Below are positions 32,349-40,941 of a stretch of DNA of 64,000 nt, in pieces. The position numbers were made by a program, and so were the translations under genes. Source of the stretch: CAKZNE01 sp002695025 (GTDB taxonomy: Bacteria > Bacteroidota > Bacteroidia > Flavobacteriales > Schleiferiaceae); assembly GCA_913043285.1 (NCBI GenBank), contig CAJWML010000005.1:62001-126000 (forward strand). Reading direction: 5' to 3'. How positions within the stretch are numbered: position 1 is the stretch's first letter; every line of letters starts with the position of its first letter. Below the pieces are notes generated by a model, which had not been told where the DNA came from, did not search any database, and worked only from the letters and a program-made list of their open reading frames with translations.

Positions 32349-33048
32349 GGTCTGCAACCCCAACATCCTGGGCACTAATGAACCCTTCGGCATATTCTAC
32401 TCCTATAAGGCGCCCCATATCTCTTGAGCGGTATTCTATGCTTTCCAGGAAATTCTTACTGCTGATTACCGTTTTAGGTTCTTTAGAGTTAGGGTCGTAA
32501 AACTGGGAGCGGTAGGCTTTGATGGCATCCATTTTTACATTGATGTTAGTACCAATGTCCAGGATCACATCAGGTTTAAGGTTTTGGAACTGTATATAAT
32601 GTAACACCAAACGTGGCCTGTAAGCTTCCTGGATATTCCCGGCTTCCTCGGTTTCTATTTTACGCAAACCAGCCAGGAAGGACGCTGTTTTTACCAACTC
32701 CCCACCCTTGCCATGATCGGGGTGACGGTCTACCGGTGCGTTGGCCAATACTATTTCCGGCTGGTATTTGCGGATCATCCGTATCACCTCCAACTGGTGT
32801 TGCTCATCATTTAGGAAAAAGCCATCTCGGAAGCCCAGATTCTCCCGCACTTTCACCCCTAATATCTTAGCCGCCTCATCAGCTTCCTGATCCCGGATTT
32901 CGGGTGTTCCTCGGGTACCAAGGTCACCACGGGTAAGGTCCACGATGCCACAGGAATAGCCAAGTTGAGATTGGTACGCCAAGGTTCCTCCGGCACTGAT
33001 CTCTACATCATCAGGATGGGCTCCAAAGGCAAGAATGTCAAGCTTCAT
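32323..33048 (-). CDS. bshB1: Bacillithiol biosynthesis deacetylase BshB1
   Basis: A 241-residue PIG-L family zinc deacetylase that removes acetyl from GlcNAc-malate in bacillithiol synthesis. Zinc and catalytic motifs are FGAHPDDVEISAGG (H11, D13, D14 region), VDRHPDHGKGGELV and VLHYIQFQ. DLTRGDLGTRGTPEIRDQEA and LGFRDGFF are typical of BshB1 rather than other PIG-L enzymes. bshA and bshC are not in this window. The 3' end overlaps the convergent glycosyltransferase gene by 26 bases. A terminator for the gene upstream lies 27 bases before its start, so it is likely transcribed on its own. Confidence 0.93.
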   Translation of the reverse strand: MKLDILAFGAHPDDVEISAGGTLAYQSQLGYSCGIVDLTRGDLGTRGTPEIRDQEADEAAKILGVKVRENLGFRDGFFLNDEQHQLEVIRMIRKYQPEIVLANAPVDRHPDHGKGGELVKTASFLAGLRKIETEEAGNIQEAYRPRLVLHYIQFQNLKPDVILDIGTNINVKMDAIKAYRSQFYDPNSKEPKTVISSKNFLESIEYRSRDMGRLIGVEYAEGFISAQDVGVADLMHLHSVR

Positions 33049-33074
33049 AGTACTTAATTTGCTGGCAAAAGTCC

Positions 33075-33104
33075 AAAAAAAAGCCTCGCCAGAGGCGAGG
33101 CTTT
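33075..33104 (-). terminator. Intrinsic terminator of the lipoprotein gene
   Basis: GCCTCGCC (33083-33090) pairs with GGCGAGGC (33094-33101) around a 3-base loop. On the minus strand it is followed by a T-run (33082 to 33075). Confidence 0.9.
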
Positions 33105-33127
33105 ATCTTTTAGCTCATCGAAAAGCC

Positions 33128-33988
33128 TTATTCTTTCCTGTAGTCAAAGGTAATTTTACCAGTGTTACCACAGCTACAAGTATTATCATTAGGATTTACT
33201 GCTGTAACCTTAATAACCACGTAGGCGTTGTTTCCACGAAGTTTAGCTACATACATTTCTCCAGCATCCGGATCAATTACACTTGCAGTAGGAGTGCCAT
33301 CATCATAAGCAGCAGCAGCACTCTCAACGGTAGCAGCTTCATAGTCATAAGATGATGGTAGCTTTACAAAACGTGTAGAGTTTGCAGCTATCCAGCTTCC
33401 GGTGAATGGGGTACCGGCCACATCGGTATTCATCATGTCTTTGTTATCATTGGGCTGACTGGAAGCAACCTGATTGTCATTTTTCAAGTCATAAGCACCT
33501 TCCAAAGATCCACCAATGTGGAAGAATGCTCCCACCACCTCAGTATTCAAAGGAGTGGTTTCTGCTTCAACCACTACATCAATGTTCACTCTTTTAGAGA
33601 GTCCATCCTCATCGGTAATTACGAAACCATAAGTGGTAGTTCCCAGGTTAGCAGAGGCTTGCAGTGTAATACCATCATTGTAGGTAGTATTCTCAGATGC
33701 CTTGATATTGGTATAAGGCAGAGTATTACCACCGTTTGTGGTATTAGCCAATGAATTATTATCCTGGAAGATCTCAAATTTCTGAAGGTCAACGTCTCCC
33801 TGACGGGCAATCCAGGTAAAAGCAAGGTCTGCTCCCGGAGCAACTGATACTTTACCGTCCTGAGCTGCTGCTCCATTTACCATTACGGAGATATCTGGTC
33901 CTACAGCTTCATCCTCATCCTTCTGGCAAGACGTTAGCAACAATCCTGAGCTAAGCAAGCCCAGCGCAAATAATTTTAACTTTTTCAT
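33128..33988 (-). CDS. Surface-type lipoprotein of unknown function
   Basis: A 286-residue lipoprotein (lipobox LTSC, Cys21). The residues after the Cys, QKDEDE, closely match the QKDDE-type lipoprotein export signal defined in Capnocytophaga, so display on the outer surface is likely. The body is beta-rich, with a domain similar to Ig-like folds (about 35-145; DISVMVNGAAAQDGKVSVAP and GTTTYGFVITDEDGLSKRVN) and a second region with Asn/Asp repeats. Three late Cys residues (NTCSCGNTG has two adjacent) may bind or form a disulfide. It is monocistronic, with a -7 box at 34027-34034 and a strong terminator. Confidence 0.75.
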   Translation of the reverse strand: MKKLKLFALGLLSSGLLLTSCQKDEDEAVGPDISVMVNGAAAQDGKVSVAPGADLAFTWIARQGDVDLQKFEIFQDNNSLANTTNGGNTLPYTNIKASENTTYNDGITLQASANLGTTTYGFVITDEDGLSKRVNIDVVVEAETTPLNTEVVGAFFHIGGSLEGAYDLKNDNQVASSQPNDNKDMMNTDVAGTPFTGSWIAANSTRFVKLPSSYDYEAATVESAAAAYDDGTPTASVIDPDAGEMYVAKLRGNNAYVVIKVTAVNPNDNTCSCGNTGKITFDYRKE

Positions 33989-34026
33989 GTTATTGGCTTT
34001 GTTAGTTATATTTAATAAGCATGACG

Positions 34027-34034
34027 CAAAATTA
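34027..34034 (-). promoter_or_regulatory. -7 box of the surface lipoprotein gene
   Basis: Minus-strand TAATTTTG (34034 to 34027) matches TAnnTTTG; about 38 bases separate it from the ATG. No -33 TTTG at the expected distance. Confidence 0.45.
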
Positions 34035-34150
34035 CTGTCATACGTTGGCTATAACTACTATTTTTTTCAAAGGTTCATAGAATTTTTTCGACAGGATGGA
34101 AGATGGGCTCGAATTAACCCTCCCTTCACACTCAATAGCGGGAATATTAT

Positions 34151-34158
34151 TACTTTCG
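34151..34158 (+). promoter_or_regulatory. -7 box of ndk
   Basis: TACTTTCG differs by one base from TAnnTTTG and lies 38 bases before the ndk ATG. It also excludes the longer open frame starting at 33987. Confidence 0.4.
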
Positions 34159-34196
34159 CGCCCTTATTAATCAAAAAGATAACGAGAACAGAAGCG

Positions 34197-34616
34197 ATGG
34201 CAAACAACAAGACTTTTACGATGATTAAGCCGGATGCCGTAGAAAACGGACATATTGGTGCTATTCTTGAAAAAATAAACGGGGCCGGCTTTCGTATTGA
34301 AGCGATGGTAATGACGCAATTGTCCCGTAAAGATGCCGAACAATTTTATGCTGTTCACCGTGAGAGACCATTTTTCGGTGAGCTGGTAGATTATATGACC
34401 TCCGGACCTATTGTAGCAGCTATATTGGAAAAGGATAATGCCGTTGAGGATTTCCGTAAGCTCATCGGGGCTACCAACCCGGAAGAAGCAGCCGAAGGAA
34501 CCATCCGCAAGCTATACGCCAAGTCAATAGCCGCCAACGCTATTCACGGTAGCGATTCTGACGACAATGCCGGTATTGAAGGTAACTTCTTCTTCAGTAC
34601 ACGCCAACGTTTTTAA
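34197..34616 (+). CDS. ndk: Nucleoside diphosphate kinase
   Basis: A 139-residue enzyme that equilibrates nucleoside di- and triphosphates through a phospho-histidine. The start FTMIKPDAVENGHIGAIL, the VHRERPFFGELVDYMTSGP segment and the active-site motif AANAIHGSDS (H117) are all present, and length fits the family. The open frame extends 70 codons upstream, but those residues do not resemble Ndk and contain the promoter, so ATG 34197 is used. A 16-bp perfect bidirectional terminator follows, shared with the convergent DciA-like gene. Confidence 0.97.
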   Translation: MANNKTFTMIKPDAVENGHIGAILEKINGAGFRIEAMVMTQLSRKDAEQFYAVHRERPFFGELVDYMTSGPIVAAILEKDNAVEDFRKLIGATNPEEAAEGTIRKLYAKSIAANAIHGSDSDDNAGIEGNFFFSTRQRF

Positions 34617-34632
34617 TCTGAAAAAGATATCC

Positions 34633-34668
34633 AAATAAGAAGGGCCGCAAATGCGGCCCTTCTTATTT
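34633..34668. terminator. Bidirectional 16-bp terminator with GCAAATGC core
   Basis: Arms 34633-34648 and 34653-34668 are perfectly complementary around the loop AAAT, including GGGCCGC/GCGGCCC. The right arm contains the stop codon of the minus-strand DUF721 gene (34663-34665). Confidence 0.92.
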
Positions 34669-34953
34669 AAGAATGATATCCTTTACCGGGGCTCCGCGCA
34701 GACGCTGGTTAAGCTTTTCCATCATTGCAGTTTTTCGGAGGCTCAACTCCTGCCGTAGGGTGGACGAGGAAAGGAATACAATAAGCACCCCTTCCTTAAA
34801 AGCTACTTTTCTTGTTTTTACGTTGATCTCACGTCCGGCCAGTTCGTCCCAGCGATTGTATATTTCTGTTTCCAGGTATTTATCTTCCAGATTATGAGCG
34901 GCCAGGAATGATCGTATGGCATCTCCTAGACTTTGTTGATTATCCTTTTTCAT
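34663..34953 (-). CDS. DUF721 / DciA-like protein
   Basis: A 96-residue protein of the DUF721 family, which includes DciA, the ancestral loader of the DnaB replicative helicase. The fold is recognisable from LGDAIRSFLAAHNLEDKYLE, IYNRWDELAGREINVKTRKV and VLIVFLSSSTLRQELSLRKT. The start codon overlaps the recF stop by 4 bases (ATGA-type coupling), matching the common recF-DUF721 arrangement near replication genes. The final codons lie within a terminator hairpin. Confidence 0.88.
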   Translation of the reverse strand: MKKDNQQSLGDAIRSFLAAHNLEDKYLETEIYNRWDELAGREINVKTRKVAFKEGVLIVFLSSSTLRQELSLRKTAMMEKLNQRLRGAPVKDIILK

Positions 34954-36050
34954 ACTACCACTTCTCCATGTTTAACTTCAAAGAGCCGGTAACTTGCACT
35001 GATCTTTTGTATCAGTTGTTCGGTACGTTCGGGATGGGTGTCCGTTATAAATATCTGCCCGAATGATTCGTCATGTACAAGCTTTACCAACCGCTCCACC
35101 CTTTCCTCATCCAGCTTATCAAAGATATCGTCCAGCAACAATATAGGTTTTTCTCCCTGCTTCCGGGCCAGGAAATCATATTGTGCCAGTTTTAACGCTA
35201 TTAAAAATGACTTTTGCTGTCCCTGCGAACCAAATTTCTTCAGCCCCTTACCATTGATCCTAAACTCAAGATCATCCTTATGGATACCAAAACCCGTATA
35301 CTGGCTAAGCCGGTCCTTATCCTGGTTTTTCTGCAAAAGCTCCTTCAGTGGGATCTCTTCCAATTGGCTGGTATATCGTACTTCCGTTTGTTCCCTGCCG
35401 GATGATATAAGTTCGTAATAATATTCCATTTTCCCACTCAATACTTCTCCAAACTCCTTTCTCCTTTGGAAGATATAGGGCGCATGTTCATCCAGCTTAT
35501 GATCATAAATAGAAAGGTTTTCCTCATCAAAACGGTGGTTAGCGGCAAAAAACTTTAGCAAAGCATTGCGTTGCTGCAAAGCCTTATTGTACCGCATGAG
35601 GTGATCCAGATACACAGAGTCAGACTGGCTGATAACCGTATCCATAAACCTCCTTCGCACATCTGAGCCTTCGGTGATCAGATCCCTGTCATAAGGCGAT
35701 ATCACTACAGTTGGGAACTGACCGATGTGTTCCGCCAGCTTTTTATAGTCCTTCTTATTTTTTCTGAATATCTTCTTTTGTCCCTTTTTAACACCGCAGT
35801 AAATGTGATAATCCGATCCGTTTTTATCAAAATCGCCCTCCGCCACAAAAAAACCTTCTTCATCGCGGATATTCTGGACATCTACCGGATTAAAATAACT
35901 TTTACACACCGAGAGGTAGTGAATTGCATCAAGAACATTGGTCTTTCCTGAGCCATTAGGGCCTACCAGGCAGTTGAGCTTATCGTTGAAATCCAGCTCT
36001 AACTGCTCCCAGTTTTTGAAATTTATAAGTTTCAGGGATTTTAAATACAT
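34950..36050 (-). CDS. recF: DNA replication and repair protein RecF
   Basis: A 366-residue SMC-like ATPase that loads RecA at single-stranded gaps with RecO and RecR. It begins MYLKSLKLINFKNWEQLELD, and has the Walker A motif VGPNGSGKTN, the signature region GSQGQQKSFLIALKLAQYDF and the Walker B/D-loop ILLLDDIFDKLDEERVERLV. An in-frame ATG at 36062 is rejected because it lies over the -7 box (36060-36067). The start given is 9 bases after that box. It is translationally coupled to the downstream DUF721 gene by a 4-base overlap. Confidence 0.96.
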   Translation of the reverse strand: MYLKSLKLINFKNWEQLELDFNDKLNCLVGPNGSGKTNVLDAIHYLSVCKSYFNPVDVQNIRDEEGFFVAEGDFDKNGSDYHIYCGVKKGQKKIFRKNKKDYKKLAEHIGQFPTVVISPYDRDLITEGSDVRRRFMDTVISQSDSVYLDHLMRYNKALQQRNALLKFFAANHRFDEENLSIYDHKLDEHAPYIFQRRKEFGEVLSGKMEYYYELISSGREQTEVRYTSQLEEIPLKELLQKNQDKDRLSQYTGFGIHKDDLEFRINGKGLKKFGSQGQQKSFLIALKLAQYDFLARKQGEKPILLLDDIFDKLDEERVERLVKLVHDESFGQIFITDTHPERTEQLIQKISASYRLFEVKHGEVVV

Positions 36051-36059
36051 AGCAGATTC

Positions 36060-36067
36060 CAAAATTA
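36060..36067 (-). promoter_or_regulatory. -7 box of recF-DUF721
   Basis: Minus-strand TAATTTTG (36067 to 36060), 9 bases before the recF ATG; a very short 5' leader is expected. Confidence 0.5.
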
Positions 36068-36113
36068 AAGGATTTGAAGCGAGCCTAAAGTATGGGCCTT
36101 AGGAAAAAAAATT

Positions 36114-36121
36114 TATTTTTG
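36114..36121 (+). promoter_or_regulatory. -7 box of the TPR protein-ribH operon
   Basis: TATTTTTG matches TAnnTTTG, 28 bases before the ATG at 36150. No clear -33 TTTG at the expected spacing. Confidence 0.5.
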
Positions 36122-36149
36122 CGCCTCCTAAGAAATACGCTGAATTAGA

Positions 36150-36839
36150 ATGGCTAAAAAGAATAATCAGGAAGAAGACGTGATTTTGGATGTGGGCCAG
36201 TCCCTGACCCGCATTGAAAAATACATGGAAGAAAACCGTAAGAGTATAACCTTTATAGTAGGAGGGCTATTTGTAATTGTAGCCGGATACTTTGCCTACT
36301 TAAAGCTTTACCAGGAACCACGGGAAAACGAAGCTTTGGAAGAGATCTACACTGCTCAGAGCTACTTTGAGCAGGACTCCTTACAACTTGCCCTGAACGG
36401 AGACGGACAACACCTCGGTTTTATTGATGTAGCTGCTGAATACAGCGGAACAAAAGCAGGTAATCTTGCCAATTATTACGCAGGCATCAGTTACTTAAAC
36501 ACCGGAAAATACGAAGATGCCATTGAGTACCTTGACGATTTTGAATCGGATGATCCTGTTTTTTCAGTAATTGCCACCGGTTCTATCGGAGATGCTTTCC
36601 TTGAATTAGGTCAGCCTCAGGAAGCCCTTGACTATTATGACCGCGCAGTAAGTGGTGAATCCAACAACCTGGTAGTTCCTTTTTACCTTAAAAAGGCAGG
36701 TATACTGGCTGAAGAGCAAGGAGACCTGAAGAAATCCAAGGAATATTTTACCCGTATACAGAAGGATTTTAAAGATTCACAGCAGGCCGCTGATATTGAA
36801 AAATTCATTGCACGGGTAGAAGCCAAAATAGAGGCATAG
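36150..36839 (+). CDS. YfgM-like TPR protein with N-terminal membrane anchor
   Basis: A 229-residue protein with a short charged N-terminus, a membrane helix at about 34-53 (ITFIVGGLFVIVAGYFAYL) and a periplasmic region of TPR repeats (NLANYYAGISYLNTGKYEDA, IGDAFLELGQPQEALDYYDR and FYLKKAGILAEEQGDLKKSK). The layout fits the YfgM/TPR_21 family, which in E. coli acts with the membrane chaperone PpiD. In Bacteroidetes this gene commonly precedes ribH, as here: the stop TAG shares its last base with the GTG start of ribH. Confidence 0.85.
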   Translation: MAKKNNQEEDVILDVGQSLTRIEKYMEENRKSITFIVGGLFVIVAGYFAYLKLYQEPRENEALEEIYTAQSYFEQDSLQLALNGDGQHLGFIDVAAEYSGTKAGNLANYYAGISYLNTGKYEDAIEYLDDFESDDPVFSVIATGSIGDAFLELGQPQEALDYYDRAVSGESNNLVVPFYLKKAGILAEEQGDLKKSKEYFTRIQKDFKDSQQAADIEKFIARVEAKIEA

Positions 36840-37333
36840 TGGCCACCTCAGGCACGGATCTTTCCGCATTTAATCCCGAAGAATTACCGGATACCTCAGG
36901 CATGCATTTCGGTGTGATTGTAGCTGAATGGAACGGAGAAATTACGGAAGCCCTTTTCCAGGGTGCCCGTGATACACTCATGCAGACTGGTACTCCTGAA
37001 GAGCAGATTACCCGTATTAATGTGCCTGGCACTTTTGAGCTGCCTTATGGGGCACGCCAATTATGCCATAAGGATATTTTTGATGCTGTAATAGTAATAG
37101 GTTGTGTAATACAGGGAGAAACCAAGCACTTCGATTTTGTATGTCAGGGAGTTACCCAGGGTGTTATGCAACTCAACCTGGAATATGACACCCCGGTAAT
37201 ATTCTGTGTGCTTACGGATAACAATATTGAACAATCGCGGGCAAGGTCAGGTGGCAAACATGGTAATAAGGGCGTTGAATCCGCTGTATCAGCCATTAAA
37301 ATGGCTGCCTTGCGCAGAATGCTCCATACCTGA
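36839..37333 (+). CDS. ribH: 6,7-dimethyl-8-ribityllumazine synthase
   Basis: A 164-residue enzyme for the penultimate step of riboflavin synthesis. Motifs: FGVIVAEWNGEITEALFQGA at the N-terminus, NVPGTFELPYGARQL with the substrate-binding loop, VIGCVIQGETKHFDFVCQGV, and FCVLTDNNIEQSRARSGGKHGNKG containing the catalytic-region residues. It starts with GTG in the sequence TAGTG, one base overlapping the previous stop, which indicates reinitiation. No FMN riboswitch is seen upstream, and no other rib gene is in the window. Confidence 0.96.
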   Translation: MATSGTDLSAFNPEELPDTSGMHFGVIVAEWNGEITEALFQGARDTLMQTGTPEEQITRINVPGTFELPYGARQLCHKDIFDAVIVIGCVIQGETKHFDFVCQGVTQGVMQLNLEYDTPVIFCVLTDNNIEQSRARSGGKHGNKGVESAVSAIKMAALRRMLHT

Positions 37334-37435
37334 TTAATTTTATGAAACCTCTCTTTTGGTTTCCCACTTCGCCCCGGTAAAACGGCATTCCACGCTTTAA
37401 ACTAACTCAACTCCATTTCTTAGCCGGCCACCGTC

Positions 37436-37471
37436 ATGGCAAACGTTATACCTATAAAGCGTTTGTTATGA
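37436..37471 (+). CDS. 11-codon open frame coupled to the small membrane protein
   Basis: A very short frame coding MANVIPIKRLL. Its stop TGA overlaps the ATG of the 40-residue protein (ATGA at 37468-37471). It may be a leader peptide that sets translation of the downstream gene, or chance. Evidence is only the exact overlap. Confidence 0.25.
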   Translation: MANVIPIKRLL

Positions 37472-37590
37472 AGCCTTTCCGAACCATACTGGAAGTATTT
37501 CTACTAATTATTGTAGTTGGAGCCATTTTGGTGATATTGATAGTGGATAAGGCAGTGAGCTACCAAAAGTTCCAACGCAGGATAAAGTAA
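37468..37590 (+). CDS. 40-residue single-span membrane protein
   Basis: Codes a 40-residue peptide starting MKPFRTILEVF, with a hydrophobic core (LLIIVVGAILVILIV, about residues 12-26) flanked by basic residues and ending YQKFQRRIK. The charge pattern (positive at both ends, more at the C-terminus) fits a small membrane protein. It occupies the 267-base gap between ribH and the convergent rimO, where no other gene is found. It has an ATG and a coupled short frame in front. Small proteins of this size are often missed by gene callers; whether it is expressed is unknown. Confidence 0.5.
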   Translation: MKPFRTILEVFLLIIVVGAILVILIVDKAVSYQKFQRRIK

Positions 37591-37600
37591 TAGCTTATTC

Positions 37601-38902
37601 TTAATTTATCACCTCGGCATAAAGATCATAATCGGTAGAGCCGGTAATACGTACGTTCACAAAATCACCGGCCTTCAGGTATTCAGTATTGATCAGCACC
37701 TCATTATCCACGTCAGGTGAGTCAAATTCCGTGCGGCCAATAAAATAATCTCCTTCCTTGCGGTCTACCAATACCCTGAATTCTCTTCCAATTTTTTCCT
37801 GGTTCAGTTCTGCAGATATTTCCTGCTGAATAGCCATGATTTCCTCGGCACGGGTCTTTTTTACTTCCTCCGGAACATCATCTTCCAGTTTAAAAGCATG
37901 GGTATTTTCCTCGTGACTGTAAGTGAAACAGCCCAACCTTTCAAAGCGGGTGTCCTTTACCCATTGCTTAAGGATACGGAAATCTTCTTCGGTTTCGCCA
38001 GGATACCCTGTAATGAGTGTAGTGCGGATAGCCATACCAGGCACCTTTTCACGCATCTTTTCAAGTAGAGCATTGGTCTTGGCAAAAGTGGTTCCCCTGC
38101 GCATGGATTTCAGCACAGAATCCGAGATATGTTGCAAGGGAATGTCAATATAATTACACACTTTAGGTTCATCGCGTATAACATCCAGGACATCTTCAGG
38201 GAAGCCTGTGGGAAAAAGATAGTGGAGCCGTATCCATTCGATACCTTCCACTTTCACCAGTTCTTTCAACAGGCGGGCCAGCTCCCTTTTCTGGTAAAGA
38301 TCAAGCCCGTAATACGTAAGATCCTGCGCAATCAGGATCAGCTCCTTAACGCCTTTTGCAGCCAGTTTACGGGATTCTTCCACCAATTCCTCAATGGGCT
38401 TGGAAACATGTCCGCCACGCATAAGGGGAATAGCACAGAATGAACAGGGACGGTCGCAACCCTCGGCAATCTTCAGGTAAGCAAAATGCTGAGGTGTAGT
38501 GGTTAACCGCTCCCCTACCAGCTCTTTTTTGTAATCTGCACCCAGCGCCTTAAGCAGCTTAGGTAAATCACGGGTACCAAAGTACTGGTCTACATTGGGA
38601 ATTTCCTTTTCCAAGTCCGGCTTATACCGTTCGGAAAGACAGCCCGTCACAAAAACACGGTCTACAGAGCCCTCCTCTTTTCTTTCAACAAAATCCAGAA
38701 TGGTGTTGATGGACTCCTGCTTGGCATTTTCTATAAAACCACAAGTATTGATCACCACTATATTGCCATCGTCCTCCTCATGGCCAACTTGTTTGCCATT
38801 GGCTTTTAGCTGTCCCATCAATACCTCCGAGTCGTAGATATTCTTGGAGCAGCCAAGGGTTACTATATTGATTTTATTCTTTTTAAGAGATTTTGTTCTC
38901 AT
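37601..38902 (-). CDS. rimO: Ribosomal protein S12 methylthiotransferase RimO
   Basis: A 433-residue radical SAM enzyme that methylthiolates an Asp of ribosomal protein S12. The N-terminal UPF0004 domain has TLGCSKNIYDSEVLMGQL, NTCGFIENAKQESI and TGCLSERY (three cluster-binding Cys). The radical SAM core has GCDRPCSFCAIPLMRGGHVS (CX3CX2C) and the C-terminal TRAM domain has VLVDRKEGDYFIGRTEFDSP. S12 specificity is supported by the FCAIPLMRG signature. It follows ftsY by 35 bases, as in many Bacteroidetes, and is convergent with the small membrane protein. Confidence 0.96.
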   Translation of the reverse strand: MRTKSLKKNKINIVTLGCSKNIYDSEVLMGQLKANGKQVGHEEDDGNIVVINTCGFIENAKQESINTILDFVERKEEGSVDRVFVTGCLSERYKPDLEKEIPNVDQYFGTRDLPKLLKALGADYKKELVGERLTTTPQHFAYLKIAEGCDRPCSFCAIPLMRGGHVSKPIEELVEESRKLAAKGVKELILIAQDLTYYGLDLYQKRELARLLKELVKVEGIEWIRLHYLFPTGFPEDVLDVIRDEPKVCNYIDIPLQHISDSVLKSMRRGTTFAKTNALLEKMREKVPGMAIRTTLITGYPGETEEDFRILKQWVKDTRFERLGCFTYSHEENTHAFKLEDDVPEEVKKTRAEEIMAIQQEISAELNQEKIGREFRVLVDRKEGDYFIGRTEFDSPDVDNEVLINTEYLKAGDFVNVRITGSTDYDLYAEVIN

Positions 38903-38937
38903 ACCACACTATCCTTTCCTCACTATTAAAGCCCGTA

Positions 38938-39894
38938 CTAGTTTTTGAAAAAACTGTCCACAAATTCATATTTATTGAATACCTGGAGGTCTTCCAGCCC
39001 CTCACCTACACCGATGTATTTAACGGGTATCTGAAACTGCTCCGAAACACCGATCACCACGCCACCTTTGGCTGTTCCGTCCAGTTTGGTAAGGGCCAGG
39101 GCAGAAACTTCAGTAGCACGGGTAAATTCCCGGGCTTGCTCAATGGCATTCTGGCCAGTGGATGCATCCAGAACCAGCAGCACCTCGTGAGGAGCATCGG
39201 GGATTTGCTTTTGCATAACCCTTTTCACCTTGGTTAGCTCGTTCATAAGATTCACTTTATTATGCAAACGTCCGGCTGTATCAATAAGGACCACATCCGC
39301 ATTTTGTGATTTGGCCGATTGCAGGGTATCAAAAGCTACAGAAGCCGGGTCAGAACCCATCTTCTGTTTAACGATAGGCACCCCGGTACGTTCACTCCAA
39401 ATGGTAAGTTGATCTATGGCCGCTGCCCTAAATGTATCTGCTGCTCCCAACACTACCTTTAGCCCGGCTTTTTTGAACTGGTACGCCAGTTTACCAATGG
39501 TAGTGGTCTTTCCCACACCATTTACACCCACCACCATAATTACGTAAGGGCGTTTGTGGGCCGGAACTGAAAAATCAGCTAGTTCTTCCGTTTCATGCTC
39601 TGATAGCAATCCCGCAATTTCTTCTTTAAGGATCTGGTTCAGCTCTGCGGTTCCCAGGTATTTGTCCCGCGCTACACGTTCCTCTATCCTTTCAATGATC
39701 TTGATGGTAGTCTGAACACCTACGTCAGAAGTTACCAATACTTCTTCCAGGTCGTCCAGTACTTCAGCATCCACCTTACTTTTACCAGCTACCGCCCTGG
39801 AAAGCTTGGAAAACATATTTTCCTTGGACTTTTCCAGACCCTGATCCAGTTTCTCTTTTTTTTCTTTGGAAAATAATTTTCCTAAAAAGCTCAT
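38938..39894 (-). CDS. ftsY: Signal recognition particle receptor FtsY
   Basis: A 318-residue SRP GTPase that receives ribosome-nascent chain complexes at the membrane. A short N-terminal charged region replaces the long acidic A domain of E. coli. The N domain (about 30-100) and G domain follow, with GVNGVGKTTTIGKLAYQFKK (P-loop), DTFRAAAIDQL, VLIDTAGRLHNK and ALTKLDGTAKGG. It precedes rimO in the same operon. In related genomes it usually directly follows DUF4295; here 4.1 kb of opposite-strand genes intervene. Confidence 0.97.
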   Translation of the reverse strand: MSFLGKLFSKEKKEKLDQGLEKSKENMFSKLSRAVAGKSKVDAEVLDDLEEVLVTSDVGVQTTIKIIERIEERVARDKYLGTAELNQILKEEIAGLLSEHETEELADFSVPAHKRPYVIMVVGVNGVGKTTTIGKLAYQFKKAGLKVVLGAADTFRAAAIDQLTIWSERTGVPIVKQKMGSDPASVAFDTLQSAKSQNADVVLIDTAGRLHNKVNLMNELTKVKRVMQKQIPDAPHEVLLVLDASTGQNAIEQAREFTRATEVSALALTKLDGTAKGGVVIGVSEQFQIPVKYIGVGEGLEDLQVFNKYEFVDSFFKN

Positions 39895-39993
39895 ACCTTC
39901 AATTTTCAGCTTGCAAATATCTGAAATACCTTGGTTTTTGAGGCTAATGAAACTTATTACTGCTCCGGCAGGTTAATTGGTAAAATTTATTAA

Positions 39994-40890
39994 GTGAACG
40001 CAATAGATCGCATCCGGGCCAGCGTACATGATTACTGGCTTTCCTTTTTAGACCGTGTTCCCGACCTGATACTTGGGATGATCATCCTGATTTTGTCTTT
40101 CATCATTTCGAGGTGGATATCTTCATTCTTTCGTAGCCGCATGTCCGTAAGAATGGATGATCCGCTCCTCAGCAACTTCCTGGCCCGCATTATCCGTTAC
40201 ACACTGGCTATTTTGGGTGTATTACTGGCTTTTCACGTTATGGGACTTACCGGTATTGCCGCCAGTTTACTGGCCGGAGCTGGTGTTGGTGCACTGATCA
40301 TTGGCTTTGCTTTCCAGGATATAGGGGCCAATTTCATAGCCGGGGTTATCCTGGCCTTTAATCGCCCGTTCAACACCGGTGACACTATTGAAATAGGAGC
40401 CAATATGGGTAAAGTAGTACGTATGGATCTCCGCACTACCCAAATCAAGACCTTTGATGGAAAGGACATCTATATTCCCAATAACACCATCGTAAAGGAA
40501 GAATTGATCAATTACACCCGGGATGGTTATATCCGCCTGAGTTTTGTAGTGGGTATTGATTATGAAGACGATGTGGATAAAGCCATTGAAGTAATAATGG
40601 CTGCCACCAAAGGAGTAAAAGGCGTACTACAGGGAGATAGTCGGGAACCGATAGTTATTATCAAAGAATTGGCTACCAGCACTATAAACCTGGAAGTTCG
40701 TTTCTGGATGGAAACCTTTGATTATAAGCAAAGTACTTTTGAACTTCGCAGTATGGTCATTAATGCCACCCTTAAAGCCCTTATAAGCTCCGGAGTGGGA
40801 TTACCTGCCGACATCCTGGAACTGAAGCACTACACCGGTAAAGGTTTTCCTATACGCATGGTTAACCAATCAGACCCTCAAAAAGACTAA
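39994..40890 (+). CDS. MscS family mechanosensitive ion channel
   Basis: A 298-residue small-conductance channel with three N-terminal helices (about 22-45, 65-88, 92-120). The pore-lining third helix and following segment contain AGAGVGALIIGFAFQDIGAN, matching the MscS glycine/alanine-rich pore motif, followed by FIAGVILAFNRPFNTGDTIE and IPNNTIVKEELINYTR in the beta domain. It protects cells against hypo-osmotic shock. Start is GTG at 39994. It is first of three plus-strand genes (MscS, M48 protease, barrel) placed between ftsY and DUF4295. Confidence 0.93.
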   Translation: MNAIDRIRASVHDYWLSFLDRVPDLILGMIILILSFIISRWISSFFRSRMSVRMDDPLLSNFLARIIRYTLAILGVLLAFHVMGLTGIAASLLAGAGVGALIIGFAFQDIGANFIAGVILAFNRPFNTGDTIEIGANMGKVVRMDLRTTQIKTFDGKDIYIPNNTIVKEELINYTRDGYIRLSFVVGIDYEDDVDKAIEVIMAATKGVKGVLQGDSREPIVIIKELATSTINLEVRFWMETFDYKQSTFELRSMVINATLKALISSGVGLPADILELKHYTGKGFPIRMVNQSDPQKD

Positions 40891-40917
40891 ATTATATTAC
40901 TAATAGGCAGAATTAGT

Positions 40918-40925
40918 TATTCTTG
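40918..40925 (+). promoter_or_regulatory. -7-like box before the M48 protease gene
   Basis: TATTCTTG differs by one base from TAnnTTTG and ends 16 bases before the ATG at 40942. Confidence 0.35.
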
Positions 40926-40941
40926 CAGTCAGAATTAACTG

